NCBI GenBank assembly: GCA_046728035.1
Contig: JBKPDT010000418.1
Span: 1 to 30,855 of the forward strand
DNA from: DASRWT01 sp046728035
Lineage (GTDB): Bacteria; Methylomirabilota; Methylomirabilia; Rokubacteriales; CSP1-6
DNA length: 30,855 nt
Direction: 5' to 3'
Both the position numbers and the translations under genes were made by a program. This document shows, piece by piece, positions 1 through 8,260 of the stretch. The notes under the pieces are model-generated. The model saw only the letters and a list, made by a program, of their open reading frames with translations, was not told the DNA's origin and searched no databases. The first letter of the stretch is position 1, and each line of letters opens with the position of its first letter.

Positions 1-294
1 GGGCGGCTGCCCGCCGGGCCCGGCGCGGCCGCGCTCGCCGAGGGCCTGGGCGCCTTCGCCGCGGGCGACTATGAGGGCGCCATTGCCCTGATCGAGCCCG
101 TGGCGGGCGAGGTGATCCGGCTCGGCGGCAGCCATGCTCAGCGTGACGTCTTCGAGGAAACCCTGATCCAGGCCTACTTGCGGACGGGCCGGGGAGCCAG
201 GGCGGCGGATATCCTGCGCCGCCGACTGGACCGCCGCCCGTCGGTCAGGGACCGCGACTGGCTCGTCCGGGCTGGAGGTGCCGGGGCCGCGTAA
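1..294 (+). CDS. C-terminal end of a TPR protein (TTC38-like), 5' truncated
   Basis: The reading frame is open from base 1 and stops with TAA at 292-294, so only the last 97 codons are present. The visible part holds helical repeat pairs. One contains GDYEGAIALIEPV, followed by GGSHAQRDVFEETLIQAYLR, and the end reads RRRLDRRPSVRDRDWL. The GSHAQRD-type motif and the arginine-rich end resemble the C-terminus of bacterial proteins related to eukaryotic TTC38. These are tetratricopeptide-repeat proteins of unclear function. That assignment rests on recalled family pattern and not on an alignment. The gene is followed by 24 bases and then a strong promoter, so it ends its own transcription unit, although I see no clear intrinsic terminator. 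Codon use matches the rest of the window. Confidence 0.7.
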   Translation, partial: GRLPAGPGAAALAEGLGAFAAGDYEGAIALIEPVAGEVIRLGGSHAQRDVFEETLIQAYLRTGRGARAADILRRRLDRRPSVRDRDWLVRAGGAGAA

Positions 295-318
295 ACCCTT
301 GTAGTTCCAACCAAAGCC

Positions 319-347
319 TTGACAGCCCCGAGGCCCTCGGCTACACT
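319..347 (+). promoter_or_regulatory. sigma-70 type promoter of the long transporter/ligase operon
   Basis: TTGACA at 319-324 is a perfect -35 hexamer. A 17-base spacer separates it from TACACT at 342-347, which matches the -10 consensus at four of six positions including the key bases. Transcription would start near 354, giving a leader of about 94 bases before the first ligase gene at 448. It lies just after the stop of the TPR gene and is the only strong promoter I can see before about 18.5 kb. Confidence 0.75.
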
Positions 348-447
348 CGCGCCACCTCAGCGGGCTGGATGACGCGACGCCCCCGGCGTTTTCACGGTCC
401 GAGGGCTCCGGGGTCCGAATGGAAACACTCTCCAACGGCGTGGATGC

Positions 448-2435
448 ATGACGCGCGCGACGGCCGCCGCCGCGATCGACGCCGCCCGCCCGCCGGACTC
501 GCTGGACCCCGCGCTCGACACCTTCCCCAAGCTCGTCGTCGCCAACGCGCGGCGACTCGGCGGCAAGGTCGCCATCCGCGAGAAGAACCTGGGGATCTGG
601 CAGGCCTACACCTGGAGTCAGTACCTCGGGGAGGCGCGCCTGATCGCGCTGGGGCTCGCCGCCCTGGGGTTCGCGCGCGGTGACAAGACCGCCATCGTCG
701 GCGACAATCGCCCGCCGCTCTACTGGGCGATGCTGGCCACCCAGGCCCTCGGCGGCGTCCCCGTGCCGCTGTACCAGGACTCGATCGAGAAGGAGATGCA
801 GTTCATCGTGGACCACGCGGAAGCGCGGTTCGCGGTGGTCGAGGACCAGGAGCAGGTGGACAAGCTCCTCCACGTGCGCGCGGAGTGTCCGCGGCTCGAG
901 TACATCGTCTACGACGATCCCCGCGGCCTCCGGAAGTACAAGGAACCCTGCCTTCTGAGCCTGACCGAGCTGAAGGAGCGCGGCGAGAAGTTCGAGCGGG
1001 AGAATCCCGGCTTCTTCGAGCGCGAGATCGCCCAGGGCAGGGCCGACGACCTCGCCATCATCTGCTACACGTCGGGGACGACGGGGCAGCCCAAGGGCAC
1101 CATGCTCACTCACCGAAGTCTCATCGTCACCGCGCGGAACGCGGTGGCCTTCGAGGGGCTCCGCGCGGACGACGAGGTGGTCGCCTACCTGCCGATGGCC
1201 TGGGTGGGCGACCACATGTTCTCCTTCGGCCAGTCCGTGGTCTGCGGCTTCGCCACCAATTGTCCGGAGAGCGCGGCCACCGTGCTCCACGACCTCAGGG
1301 AGATCGGGCCGACCTACTTCTTCGCGCCTCCGCGCATCTGGGAAAACATCCTCACCTCGGTGATGATCCGGGTGGACGACGCCTGGGCGCCCAAGCGCCT
1401 GATGGTGCGGTTCTTCCTGGAGGTCGCCCGCCGCGTGGAGCGCACCCGGCTCGCCCACCGTCGGCCGGGGCTCGGCGATCGGCTCCTCTACGCGCTGGGC
1501 CGCGTCCTCGTCTACGGGCCCCTCCGTGACAACCTCGGGATGCGGCGGATCCGCGTGGCCTACACTGCGGGCGAGGCCATCGGCCCCGAGCTCTTCGAGT
1601 TCTACCGCTCGCTCGGCGTCAACGTGAAGCAGCTCTACGGGATGACGGAGTCGAGCGCGCTCATCTGCATCCAGAAGGACGGCGATGTGAAGCTCGACAC
1701 GGTGGGCACGCCCCTGCCGGGGGTGGAGATCAGGATCGCCGAGACGGGCGAGGTCGTCTTCCGGAGTCCCGGCGTCTTCCGCGGCTACTACAAGAACCCC
1801 GAGGCCACGCGTCAGACCCTCGAGGAGGGCTGGGTGCATACCGGCGACGCGGGCGTCCTGGACCGCGACGGCCACCTCAAGATCATCGACCGCGCCCGCG
1901 ACGTGGGCCGCCTCTCGGGGGGCACGCTCTTCGCGCCGAAATACCTCGAGAACAAGCTCAAGTTCTCGCCCTTCATCAAGGAGGCGGTGTGCGTGGGCGA
2001 CGGTCGGCCCTTCGTGGTCGCCCTGCTCAACATCGACCTCGCCTCGGTGGGGAACTGGGCGGAGCGCCGGGGCATCGCCTACACCTCCTACGCCGATCTC
2101 GCCCAGAAGCCCGAGATCTACGGCCTCATCCGCGACGCGGTGAACCGGGTGAACGCGAGCCTCGCCGAGGACGGCGAGCTGGCGGGCGCCCAGATCCGGA
2201 AGTTTCTCCTCCTCCACAAGGAGCTGGACGCGGACGACCAGGAGATCACCCGCACGCGCAAGGTCCGGCGCGGCTTCATCGGCCAGAAATACGCGGCCCT
2301 CATCGAGGGGCTCTACTCCGGCGCGGATCACGTCAACGTGGAGGCCCAGGTCACCTACGAGGATGGCCGGGTCGGCCTCGTGCGGGCGGATGTCCGCATC
2401 GCCGAGGCCGAGGTGGCGGGGGCGGGGACCGGCCG

Positions 2436-2439
<4 letters not shown>
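448..2439 (+). CDS. long-chain-type acyl-CoA synthetase (AMP-forming), module 1
   Basis: A 663-residue member of the ANL adenylate-forming superfamily, of the FadD15/ACSL long-chain type by length and layout. These enzymes activate a carboxylic acid with ATP and transfer it to CoA. The phosphate-binding loop YTSGTTGQPKG is at residues 207-217. The YGMTE motif is at about 397-401, a TGD motif lies in the C-terminal half, and the usual Lys sits in TRTRKVRR near the end. The hinge region is unusual: IIDRARDVG stands where most members have a GRxKD pattern, and the second ligase in this window shares this. ATG 448 is the only usable start because an in-frame TGA lies at 370-372, with no ATG or GTG between; the ribosome site is weak. 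The gene overlaps livG by four bases, so it is tied to an ABC transporter. This suggests activation of the imported acid; the substrate is unknown. Confidence 0.9.
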
Positions 2440-3216
<777 letters not shown>

Positions 3217-3224
<8 letters not shown>

Positions 3225-4155
3225 CATCCTCCACGCCGTCTTCGTCGCGCCCTTCGTCGACATGGCGACCGCGCCGACCTTCCTCGCCGAGGTCCTGATC
3301 GGCGGGATCGCCGCCGGGCTCATGTATTCCCTGGTCGCGCTGGGCTTCGTTCTGATCTTCAAGGCCTCCGGTGTCTTCAACTTCGCCCAGGGGGTCATGG
3401 TGCTCTTCGCGGCACTGACCCTGGTGGGGCTCATGGAGAAGGGCCTCCACGTGGCGCTGGCCCTCCTCGCGACGGTGGCGGTGATGATCGCGCTCGCCTT
3501 CGGCATCGAGCGGGTGGTCTTGCGGCCCCTCGTCAACCAGGCGCCGATCATCCTCTTCATGGCCACCATCGGGCTGAACTTCTTCCTCGAGGGCCTGGGC
3601 GAGATGCTGTGGGGCGCCAATGTGAAGAAGCTCGACGTCGGCGTCCCCGACGAGTCGGTGAAGGTCGCGGGCATCCTCATCAACAAGCTGGAGATGTCGG
3701 CGGCGGCCACCGCAGCGGTGCTGGTGGCGGTGCTCGCGGTGTTCTTCCAGCGCACGCGGATCGGGCGCGCCCTGCGCGCGGTGGCTGACGACCACGAGGC
3801 GGCCCTGTCCATCGGCATCCCGCTCCGGACCATCTGGGTGGTGGTGTGGGCGGTGGCGGGGCTGGTGGCCATCGCCACCGGCATCATGTGGGGCGCCAAG
3901 AGCGGGGTGCAGTTCAGCCTCTCCCTGATCGCGCTGAAGGCGCTCCCCGTGCTGATCCTGGGGGGCTTCACCTCGGTGCCGGGGGCCATCGTGGGCGGGC
4001 TCATCATCGGCACCGGCGAGAAGCTCGGCGAGGTCTACTGGGGGCCGCTGGTGGGCGGCGCCATCGAGAACTGGTTCGCCTACGTGCTGGCCCTGGTCTT
4101 CCTCGTGTTCCGGCCGCAGGGCCTGTTCGGCGAGCGGATCATAGAGCGGGTGTAG
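3217..4155 (+). CDS. livH: branched-chain-type ABC transporter permease, LivH type, module 1
   Basis: A 312-residue polytopic membrane protein of the LivH family, one half of the transmembrane channel of a HAAT importer. The family pattern is visible: GLMYSLVALGFVLIFKASG near the N-terminus, a FAQG turn just after, AMRAVADD-like cytoplasmic loop (ALRAVADDHEAALSIGI), and GGFTSVPGAIVGGLIIG near the end. About eight hydrophobic segments can be counted. I place the start at ATG 3217, inside the end of livG. An in-frame start 21 bases upstream exists but would lengthen the overlap without adding conserved sequence. Unlike in module 2, a 66-base gap separates it from livM. The substrate cannot be read from the sequence; the adjacent ligase suggests a carboxylic acid and not necessarily an amino acid. 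Confidence 0.92.
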
Positions 4156-4195
4156 GGCGAGGCGCAGCCGAAGGCGAGACGAGCGAAATCTGAAA

Positions 4196-4225
4196 ATGGT
4201 TGCGCGAGCGGAGCGAGCGACGTGA
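4196..4225 (+). other. nine-codon mini-ORF ending on the livM start codon
   Basis: In the 66-base gap between livH and livM an ATG at 4196 opens a short frame, MVARAERAT, whose TGA (4223-4225) overlaps the GTG start of livM at 4222. The DNA is made of near-repeats of GAGCGGAGCGAGCG. It could act as a translational coupler for livM, but it has no clear ribosome binding site and may be chance. Confidence 0.3.
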
Positions 4226-5298
4226 TCTACCGCGAGGCCGGGCAGTTCAAGACGACATACGCGAGCGACCAGGCGATCTTCCCCGTCGTCCAGGACCGCT
4301 GGGTGGTCGGGGCCCTGCTCGTCGCCGCCTTCCTCGTGCCCACCACGCTCGCCAGCGACTACTGGCTGCAGGCGATCCTCATCCCATTCCTGATCTACGC
4401 GCTCGCCACGCTGGGGCTGAACATCCTGACCGGCTACGCGGGACAGCTCTCGCTCGGCACCGGCGGCTTCATGGCGGTGGGCGGATACGCCGCGTTCAAG
4501 CTCACCAGCGTCTTCCCCGGCGTCAACATCGTGGTCGTCTTCCTCGTCGCCGGGCTCTTCGCCGCCGCCGTCGGCCTCGCCTTCGGCATTCCGAGCCTGC
4601 GGATCAAGGGCTTCTACCTCGCGGTGGCCACGCTCGCGTCGCAGTTCTTCCTCATCTGGCTCTTCAACAAGGTCGCCTGGTTCTCCAACTACGCGCCCTC
4701 CGGCACCATCACCGCGCCGCCCCGCACGTTCCTCGGCGTGATGGTGACCGGCCCCACCGCCTCCGCGGGGGCGCGCTACGTGGTGGCCCTCGGCCTCGCC
4801 GTGCTCTTCGCGCTTCTCGCCAAGAACCTCGTGCGGGGCCGGGTGGGGCGCTCGTGGATGGCCATCCGCGACCGCGACATCGCCGCCGAGATCATCGGCG
4901 TGCGGCCCCTGCGCACCAAGCTCCTCGCCTTCGGGATCTCGTCGTTCTACTGCGGCGTCGCGGGCGCGGAGTACGTCTTCCTCTACCTCGGCAGCGCGGA
5001 GACGCTGGCCTTCGACATCAATCTGTCCTTCCTCGTGCTGTTTATGGTCATCATCGGTGGGCTGGGGAGCATCCTGGGCTCTTTCCTCGGCGCCGCCTTC
5101 ATCGTGATGGTGCCCGTCTTCCTGACCAACGCACCGCACACGCTGGGGATTTACCTGCCGGTGGCGCTCATGAAGCAGATCGAGCTGATGATCTTCGGCG
5201 GCCTCATCCTCTTCTTCCTGATCGTGGAGCCGCACGGGCTCGCGCGGCTCTGGCAGATCACCAAGGAGAAGCTTCGCCTATGGCCGTTTCCTCACTAA
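4222..5298 (+). CDS. livM: branched-chain-type ABC transporter permease, LivM type, module 1
   Basis: A 358-residue polytopic protein of the LivM family, partner of LivH in the HAAT importer channel. Landmarks are LGLNILTGYAGQLSLG in the first third, then GIPSLRIKGFYLAVATLA. Next come the cytoplasmic loop RDRDIAAEIIGV and the late segment IIGGLGSILGSFLGAAFI. The N-terminus has a hydrophilic lead of about 25 residues (IYREAGQFKTTY) before the first membrane span. The other LivM in this window has the same lead (IQRECGVLKTSY), which supports GTG 4222 as the true start. No strong ribosome site precedes it; a short upstream frame ends on this start. The binding-protein gene begins 13 bases after the stop. 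Confidence 0.92.
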   Translation: MIYREAGQFKTTYASDQAIFPVVQDRWVVGALLVAAFLVPTTLASDYWLQAILIPFLIYALATLGLNILTGYAGQLSLGTGGFMAVGGYAAFKLTSVFPGVNIVVVFLVAGLFAAAVGLAFGIPSLRIKGFYLAVATLASQFFLIWLFNKVAWFSNYAPSGTITAPPRTFLGVMVTGPTASAGARYVVALGLAVLFALLAKNLVRGRVGRSWMAIRDRDIAAEIIGVRPLRTKLLAFGISSFYCGVAGAEYVFLYLGSAETLAFDINLSFLVLFMVIIGGLGSILGSFLGAAFIVMVPVFLTNAPHTLGIYLPVALMKQIELMIFGGLILFFLIVEPHGLARLWQITKEKLRLWPFPH

Positions 5299-5301
5299 CC
5301 C

Positions 5302-5306
5302 GGAGG
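5302..5306 (+). promoter_or_regulatory. ribosome binding site of binding-protein gene 1
   Basis: GGAGG lies five bases before ATG 5312. It is one of the strongest Shine-Dalgarno sequences in the operon, fitting the need for more binding protein than membrane subunits. Confidence 0.7.
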
Positions 5307-5311
5307 GTCCC

Positions 5312-6631
5312 ATGAAGCCGAGAACCTGGATCGTCGTCCTCATCGCTCTTGCCCTCGCCGTGGGGCCGCTCGCCCACGCCGCGCTCGCCCAGGGCGGGAG
5401 CATCTTCATCCCGCTCCTCGTCTACCGCACCGGCCCCTACGCGCCGAGCGGGATCCCCATCGCGAACGGATTCGTCGACTACTTCACGCTCGTCAACGAG
5501 CGGGACGGTGGGATCAACGGGGTCAAGATCGCGTGGGAGGAGTGCGAGACCCAGTACGACACCAAGCAGGGGGTGGAGTGCTACGAGCGCCTGAAGTCGA
5601 AGAACCCCGTGCTCGTGAACCCGTACTCGACGGGCATCACGTACCAGCTCGTCCCCAAGGCCCCCGTGGACAAGGTCGTGGTGTTCTCCATGGGCTACGG
5701 CATGACCGCCGCCGCCGACGGCCGCTGGTTCCCGTGGGTGTTCGGCTTCCCCACCACGTACTGGAGCCAGGCCTCCGCGGTCGTGCGCTACATCGGTCAG
5801 CAGGAAGGCGGGCTCGACAAGCTGAAGGGGAAGAAGATCGCCCACATCTTCCACAACAGCCCGTACGGCAAGGAGGCCAACCCCACCCTCGAGGAGCTGG
5901 CGCGGAAGCACGGCTTCGAGCTGACGCAGCTCGCGGTGGACCATCCCGGCCAGGAGCAGAAGTCGACGTGGCTCCAGGTCCGGCGCCTCAACCCGGACTG
6001 GATCTTCATGTCCGGCTGGGGCGTCATGAACCAGGTCGCGGTGAAGGAGGCGGCGGCCATCAACTTCAAGATGGACCGCCTCATCGGCAACTGGTGGTCG
6101 GCCAACGACTCCGACGTCGTGCCCGCGGGCGATGGCGCCAAGGGCTACAAGGGCGCCACCTTCCACGCGCCGGGAACCAACTTCAAGGTCCACGCCGAGA
6201 TCGTCAAGCACGTCTACGACAAGGGGAAGGGCGCGGGCAGGAAGGAGGCGATGGGCGAGCCGCTCTACAACCGCGGCCTCGTCAACGCCATGTACTCGGC
6301 CGAGGCCATCCGCACCGCCATGGGCAAGCACGGCAACAAGGTGCTCACCGGCGAGGAGGTGCGCTGGGGCTTCGAGAACCTCAACCTCACCGACCAGCGC
6401 CTGGACCAGCTCGGAATGAAGGGCTTCACCCACGCCGTCAAGGTGACGTGCGAGGACCACGAGGGGAACGGTCCCGTGCTCATCCAGCAGTGGGACGGCA
6501 AGAAGTGGACCCTCGTGTCCGAGTGGGTGGCGCCGATGCGGGACGTGGTCCGTCCCAAGCTGGAGGAGGCTGCGATCGTCGAGGCCAAGAAGTTGAACTA
6601 CACCGTCCGCGACTGTGCGAAGGAGAAGTAG
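5312..6631 (+). CDS. periplasmic substrate-binding protein of HAAT transporter, module 1
   Basis: A 439-residue type I periplasmic binding protein (Peripla_BP_6/LivK-like) that would capture the ligand and deliver it to LivHM. A signal peptide is clear: charged MKPR, a hydrophobic core to about residue 21, and an AHA or ALA cleavage site before QGG near residue 28. There is no lipobox. The mature part begins IFIPLLVYRTGPYAPSG, with the sugar-like fold pattern FVDYFTLVNERDGGINGVK. Cys78 and Cys90 could form a disulfide in the periplasm. It is longer than classic LivK (about 370 residues) and belongs to the divergent group found with acyl-CoA ligase genes. The ligand is not evident; the context favours an organic acid. 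ATG 5312 is set by the ribosome site and the signal peptide. Confidence 0.9.
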   Translation: MKPRTWIVVLIALALAVGPLAHAALAQGGSIFIPLLVYRTGPYAPSGIPIANGFVDYFTLVNERDGGINGVKIAWEECETQYDTKQGVECYERLKSKNPVLVNPYSTGITYQLVPKAPVDKVVVFSMGYGMTAAADGRWFPWVFGFPTTYWSQASAVVRYIGQQEGGLDKLKGKKIAHIFHNSPYGKEANPTLEELARKHGFELTQLAVDHPGQEQKSTWLQVRRLNPDWIFMSGWGVMNQVAVKEAAAINFKMDRLIGNWWSANDSDVVPAGDGAKGYKGATFHAPGTNFKVHAEIVKHVYDKGKGAGRKEAMGEPLYNRGLVNAMYSAEAIRTAMGKHGNKVLTGEEVRWGFENLNLTDQRLDQLGMKGFTHAVKVTCEDHEGNGPVLIQQWDGKKWTLVSEWVAPMRDVVRPKLEEAAIVEAKKLNYTVRDCAKEK

Positions 6632-6640
6632 GACGGCGCG

Positions 6641-7474
6641 ATGAGCGTCGCCCGGCCCCGTCCCGAGGCCGCCACCCCACTGGTGGCGGTCAACAACGTC
6701 GAGGTGATCTACGATCACGTGATCCTCGTGTTGAAAGGGGTCTCGCTGGAGGTCCCCGAGGGGGGCATCGTCGCCCTCCTCGGGGCCAACGGCGCCGGGA
6801 AGAGCACCACTCTGAAGGCGATCTCCGGGCTGCTGCGCACCGAGCGCGGGGAGGTCACCAAGGGGAGCATCGAGCTTCTCGGCGCGCCGGTCCACCACCT
6901 CGATCCCTCGGAAGTCGTCCGGCGAGGCATCGTCCAGGTGATGGAGGGCCGCCACGTGTTCGAGCACCTGAGCGTCGAGGAGAACCTCCTCACCGGCGCC
7001 TACACGCGGGGGAGCGGGCGGGCGGTGAAGGAGGACCTCGAGCGCGTGTACGGGTACTTCCCCCGGCTGGTGGAACGGCGGAGCGTCAGCGCCGGTTACA
7101 TCTCCGGGGGCGAGCAGCAGATGCTGGCGATCGGTCGCGCCCTCATGGCGCATCCCCGCGTGATGCTCCTCGACGAGCCGTCCATGGGGCTGGCGCCGAT
7201 GCTGGTGGCGGAGATCTACGAGATCGTCGCGCGGCTGAACCGCGAGGAGCGACTCGCGGTGCTGCTCGCCGAGCAGAACGCGGCGATGGCCCTCCGGGTC
7301 GCGCAGTACGCCTACGTCATGGAAAACGGGCGGGTCGTGCTGGACGGCGACCGCCGTACCATCAGCGAGAACGAGGACATCAAGGAGTTCTACTTGGGAC
7401 TCTCCGGTGTCGGCCAGCGACGAAGCTATCGGGACGTGAAGTCCTACCGGCGTCGCAAGCGGTGGCTCTCGTGA
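6641..7474 (+). CDS. livF: ABC transporter ATP-binding protein, LivF type, module 1
   Basis: A 277-residue ATPase, second nucleotide-binding subunit of the module 1 importer. Walker A GANGAGKS is at 48-55, the signature ISGGEQQ at 154-160, and Walker B ends in MLLDEP at 175-180. It differs from textbook LivF (about 235 residues) at both ends. There is an N-terminal lead of about 15 residues, and a basic tail, SYRDVKSYRRRKRWLS, follows the usual YLG ending. The second LivF in this window has the same tail, so it is a subfamily trait. ATG 6641 follows the binding-protein stop by nine bases; AGGACGG just upstream can serve as ribosome site. The stop overlaps the GTG start of the next livG (GTGA), which links the two modules in one transcript. 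Confidence 0.92.
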   Translation: MSVARPRPEAATPLVAVNNVEVIYDHVILVLKGVSLEVPEGGIVALLGANGAGKSTTLKAISGLLRTERGEVTKGSIELLGAPVHHLDPSEVVRRGIVQVMEGRHVFEHLSVEENLLTGAYTRGSGRAVKEDLERVYGYFPRLVERRSVSAGYISGGEQQMLAIGRALMAHPRVMLLDEPSMGLAPMLVAEIYEIVARLNREERLAVLLAEQNAAMALRVAQYAYVMENGRVVLDGDRRTISENEDIKEFYLGLSGVGQRRSYRDVKSYRRRKRWLS

Positions 7475-8259
7475 GCGCCCAGCTCGAGGTCCGCGACGTC
7501 TCGAAGTCCTTCGGCGGCGTGCAGGCGGTCACCACGGTGAGCCTCGACGTCCAGCAGGGCGAGCTCCTCTCGGTGATCGGTCCCAACGGAGCGGGGAAGA
7601 CCTCGCTCCTCAACATGATCAGCGGGTTCTACCACCCCGACGCGGGCCGCATCGTGCTCGAAGGGGCCGACGTCACCGACCTCGCCCCGAGCCGTATCGC
7701 CGAGCGCGGGGTCGCGCGGACCTTCCAGAACATCGCGCTCTTCCGCGGCATGACCGTGCTGGACAACCTCATGCTGGGTCGGCACGTGCACATGCGCTCC
7801 GGCGTGCTCGCGTCCGTCCTCTACTGGGGCTTCGCCCAGAAGGAAGAGGTCGCCCATCGGCGCGCCGTCGAGGACATCATCGACTTCCTGAAGATCCAGG
7901 ACTTGCGCCGGCGCCCCACCGGCTCGCTCCCGTACGGGCTCCAGAAGCGGGTGGAGCTCGGCCGGGCCCTCTCGCTCCAGCCCAAGGTGCTGCTCCTGGA
8001 CGAGCCCATGGGCGGGATGAACCAGGAGGAGAAGGAGGACATGGCACGCTTCATCCTCGACGTCAACGAGGAGTGGGGGGTGACGGTGATCCTCATCGAG
8101 CACGACATGGGCGTGGTCATGGACATCTCGGACCGCGTGGCCGTGCTCGACATGGGGCAGAAGATCGCCGACGGCACGCCGGACGAGGTGCGTGCGAACC
8201 CACGCGTCATCAAGGCCTACCTCGGCGAGACCAAGGCACCGCGCAACGGAGGGCGCTGA
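7471..8259 (+). CDS. livG: ABC transporter ATP-binding protein, LivG type, module 2
   Basis: A 262-residue LivG-type ATPase, paralogous to the product of 2436-3224 with the same length. Walker A GPNGAGKT is at 37-44, the relaxed signature LPYGLQKR at 153-160, Walker B ends in LLLDEP with Glu178, and the switch histidine is His211. GTG 7471 overlaps the livF stop by four bases; frames reaching further upstream run through livF and are not credible. The gene is followed after one base by the second ligase. In module 1 the ligase precedes livG, so gene order has been swapped between the two copies. Role and partners are inferred from position: it should pair with LivH/LivM of module 2, although exchange of subunits between modules is possible. 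Confidence 0.93.
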   Translation: MSAQLEVRDVSKSFGGVQAVTTVSLDVQQGELLSVIGPNGAGKTSLLNMISGFYHPDAGRIVLEGADVTDLAPSRIAERGVARTFQNIALFRGMTVLDNLMLGRHVHMRSGVLASVLYWGFAQKEEVAHRRAVEDIIDFLKIQDLRRRPTGSLPYGLQKRVELGRALSLQPKVLLLDEPMGGMNQEEKEDMARFILDVNEEWGVTVILIEHDMGVVMDISDRVAVLDMGQKIADGTPDEVRANPRVIKAYLGETKAPRNGGR

Positions 8260-8260
8260 C

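Noticed and set aside
376..392. Small stem (GACGCC, loop CCC, GGCGTT) followed by TT in the leader of the first ligase, as a possible attenuator
   Set aside because: Only six pairs including a G-U, a three-base loop and a very short T-run; too weak to claim.
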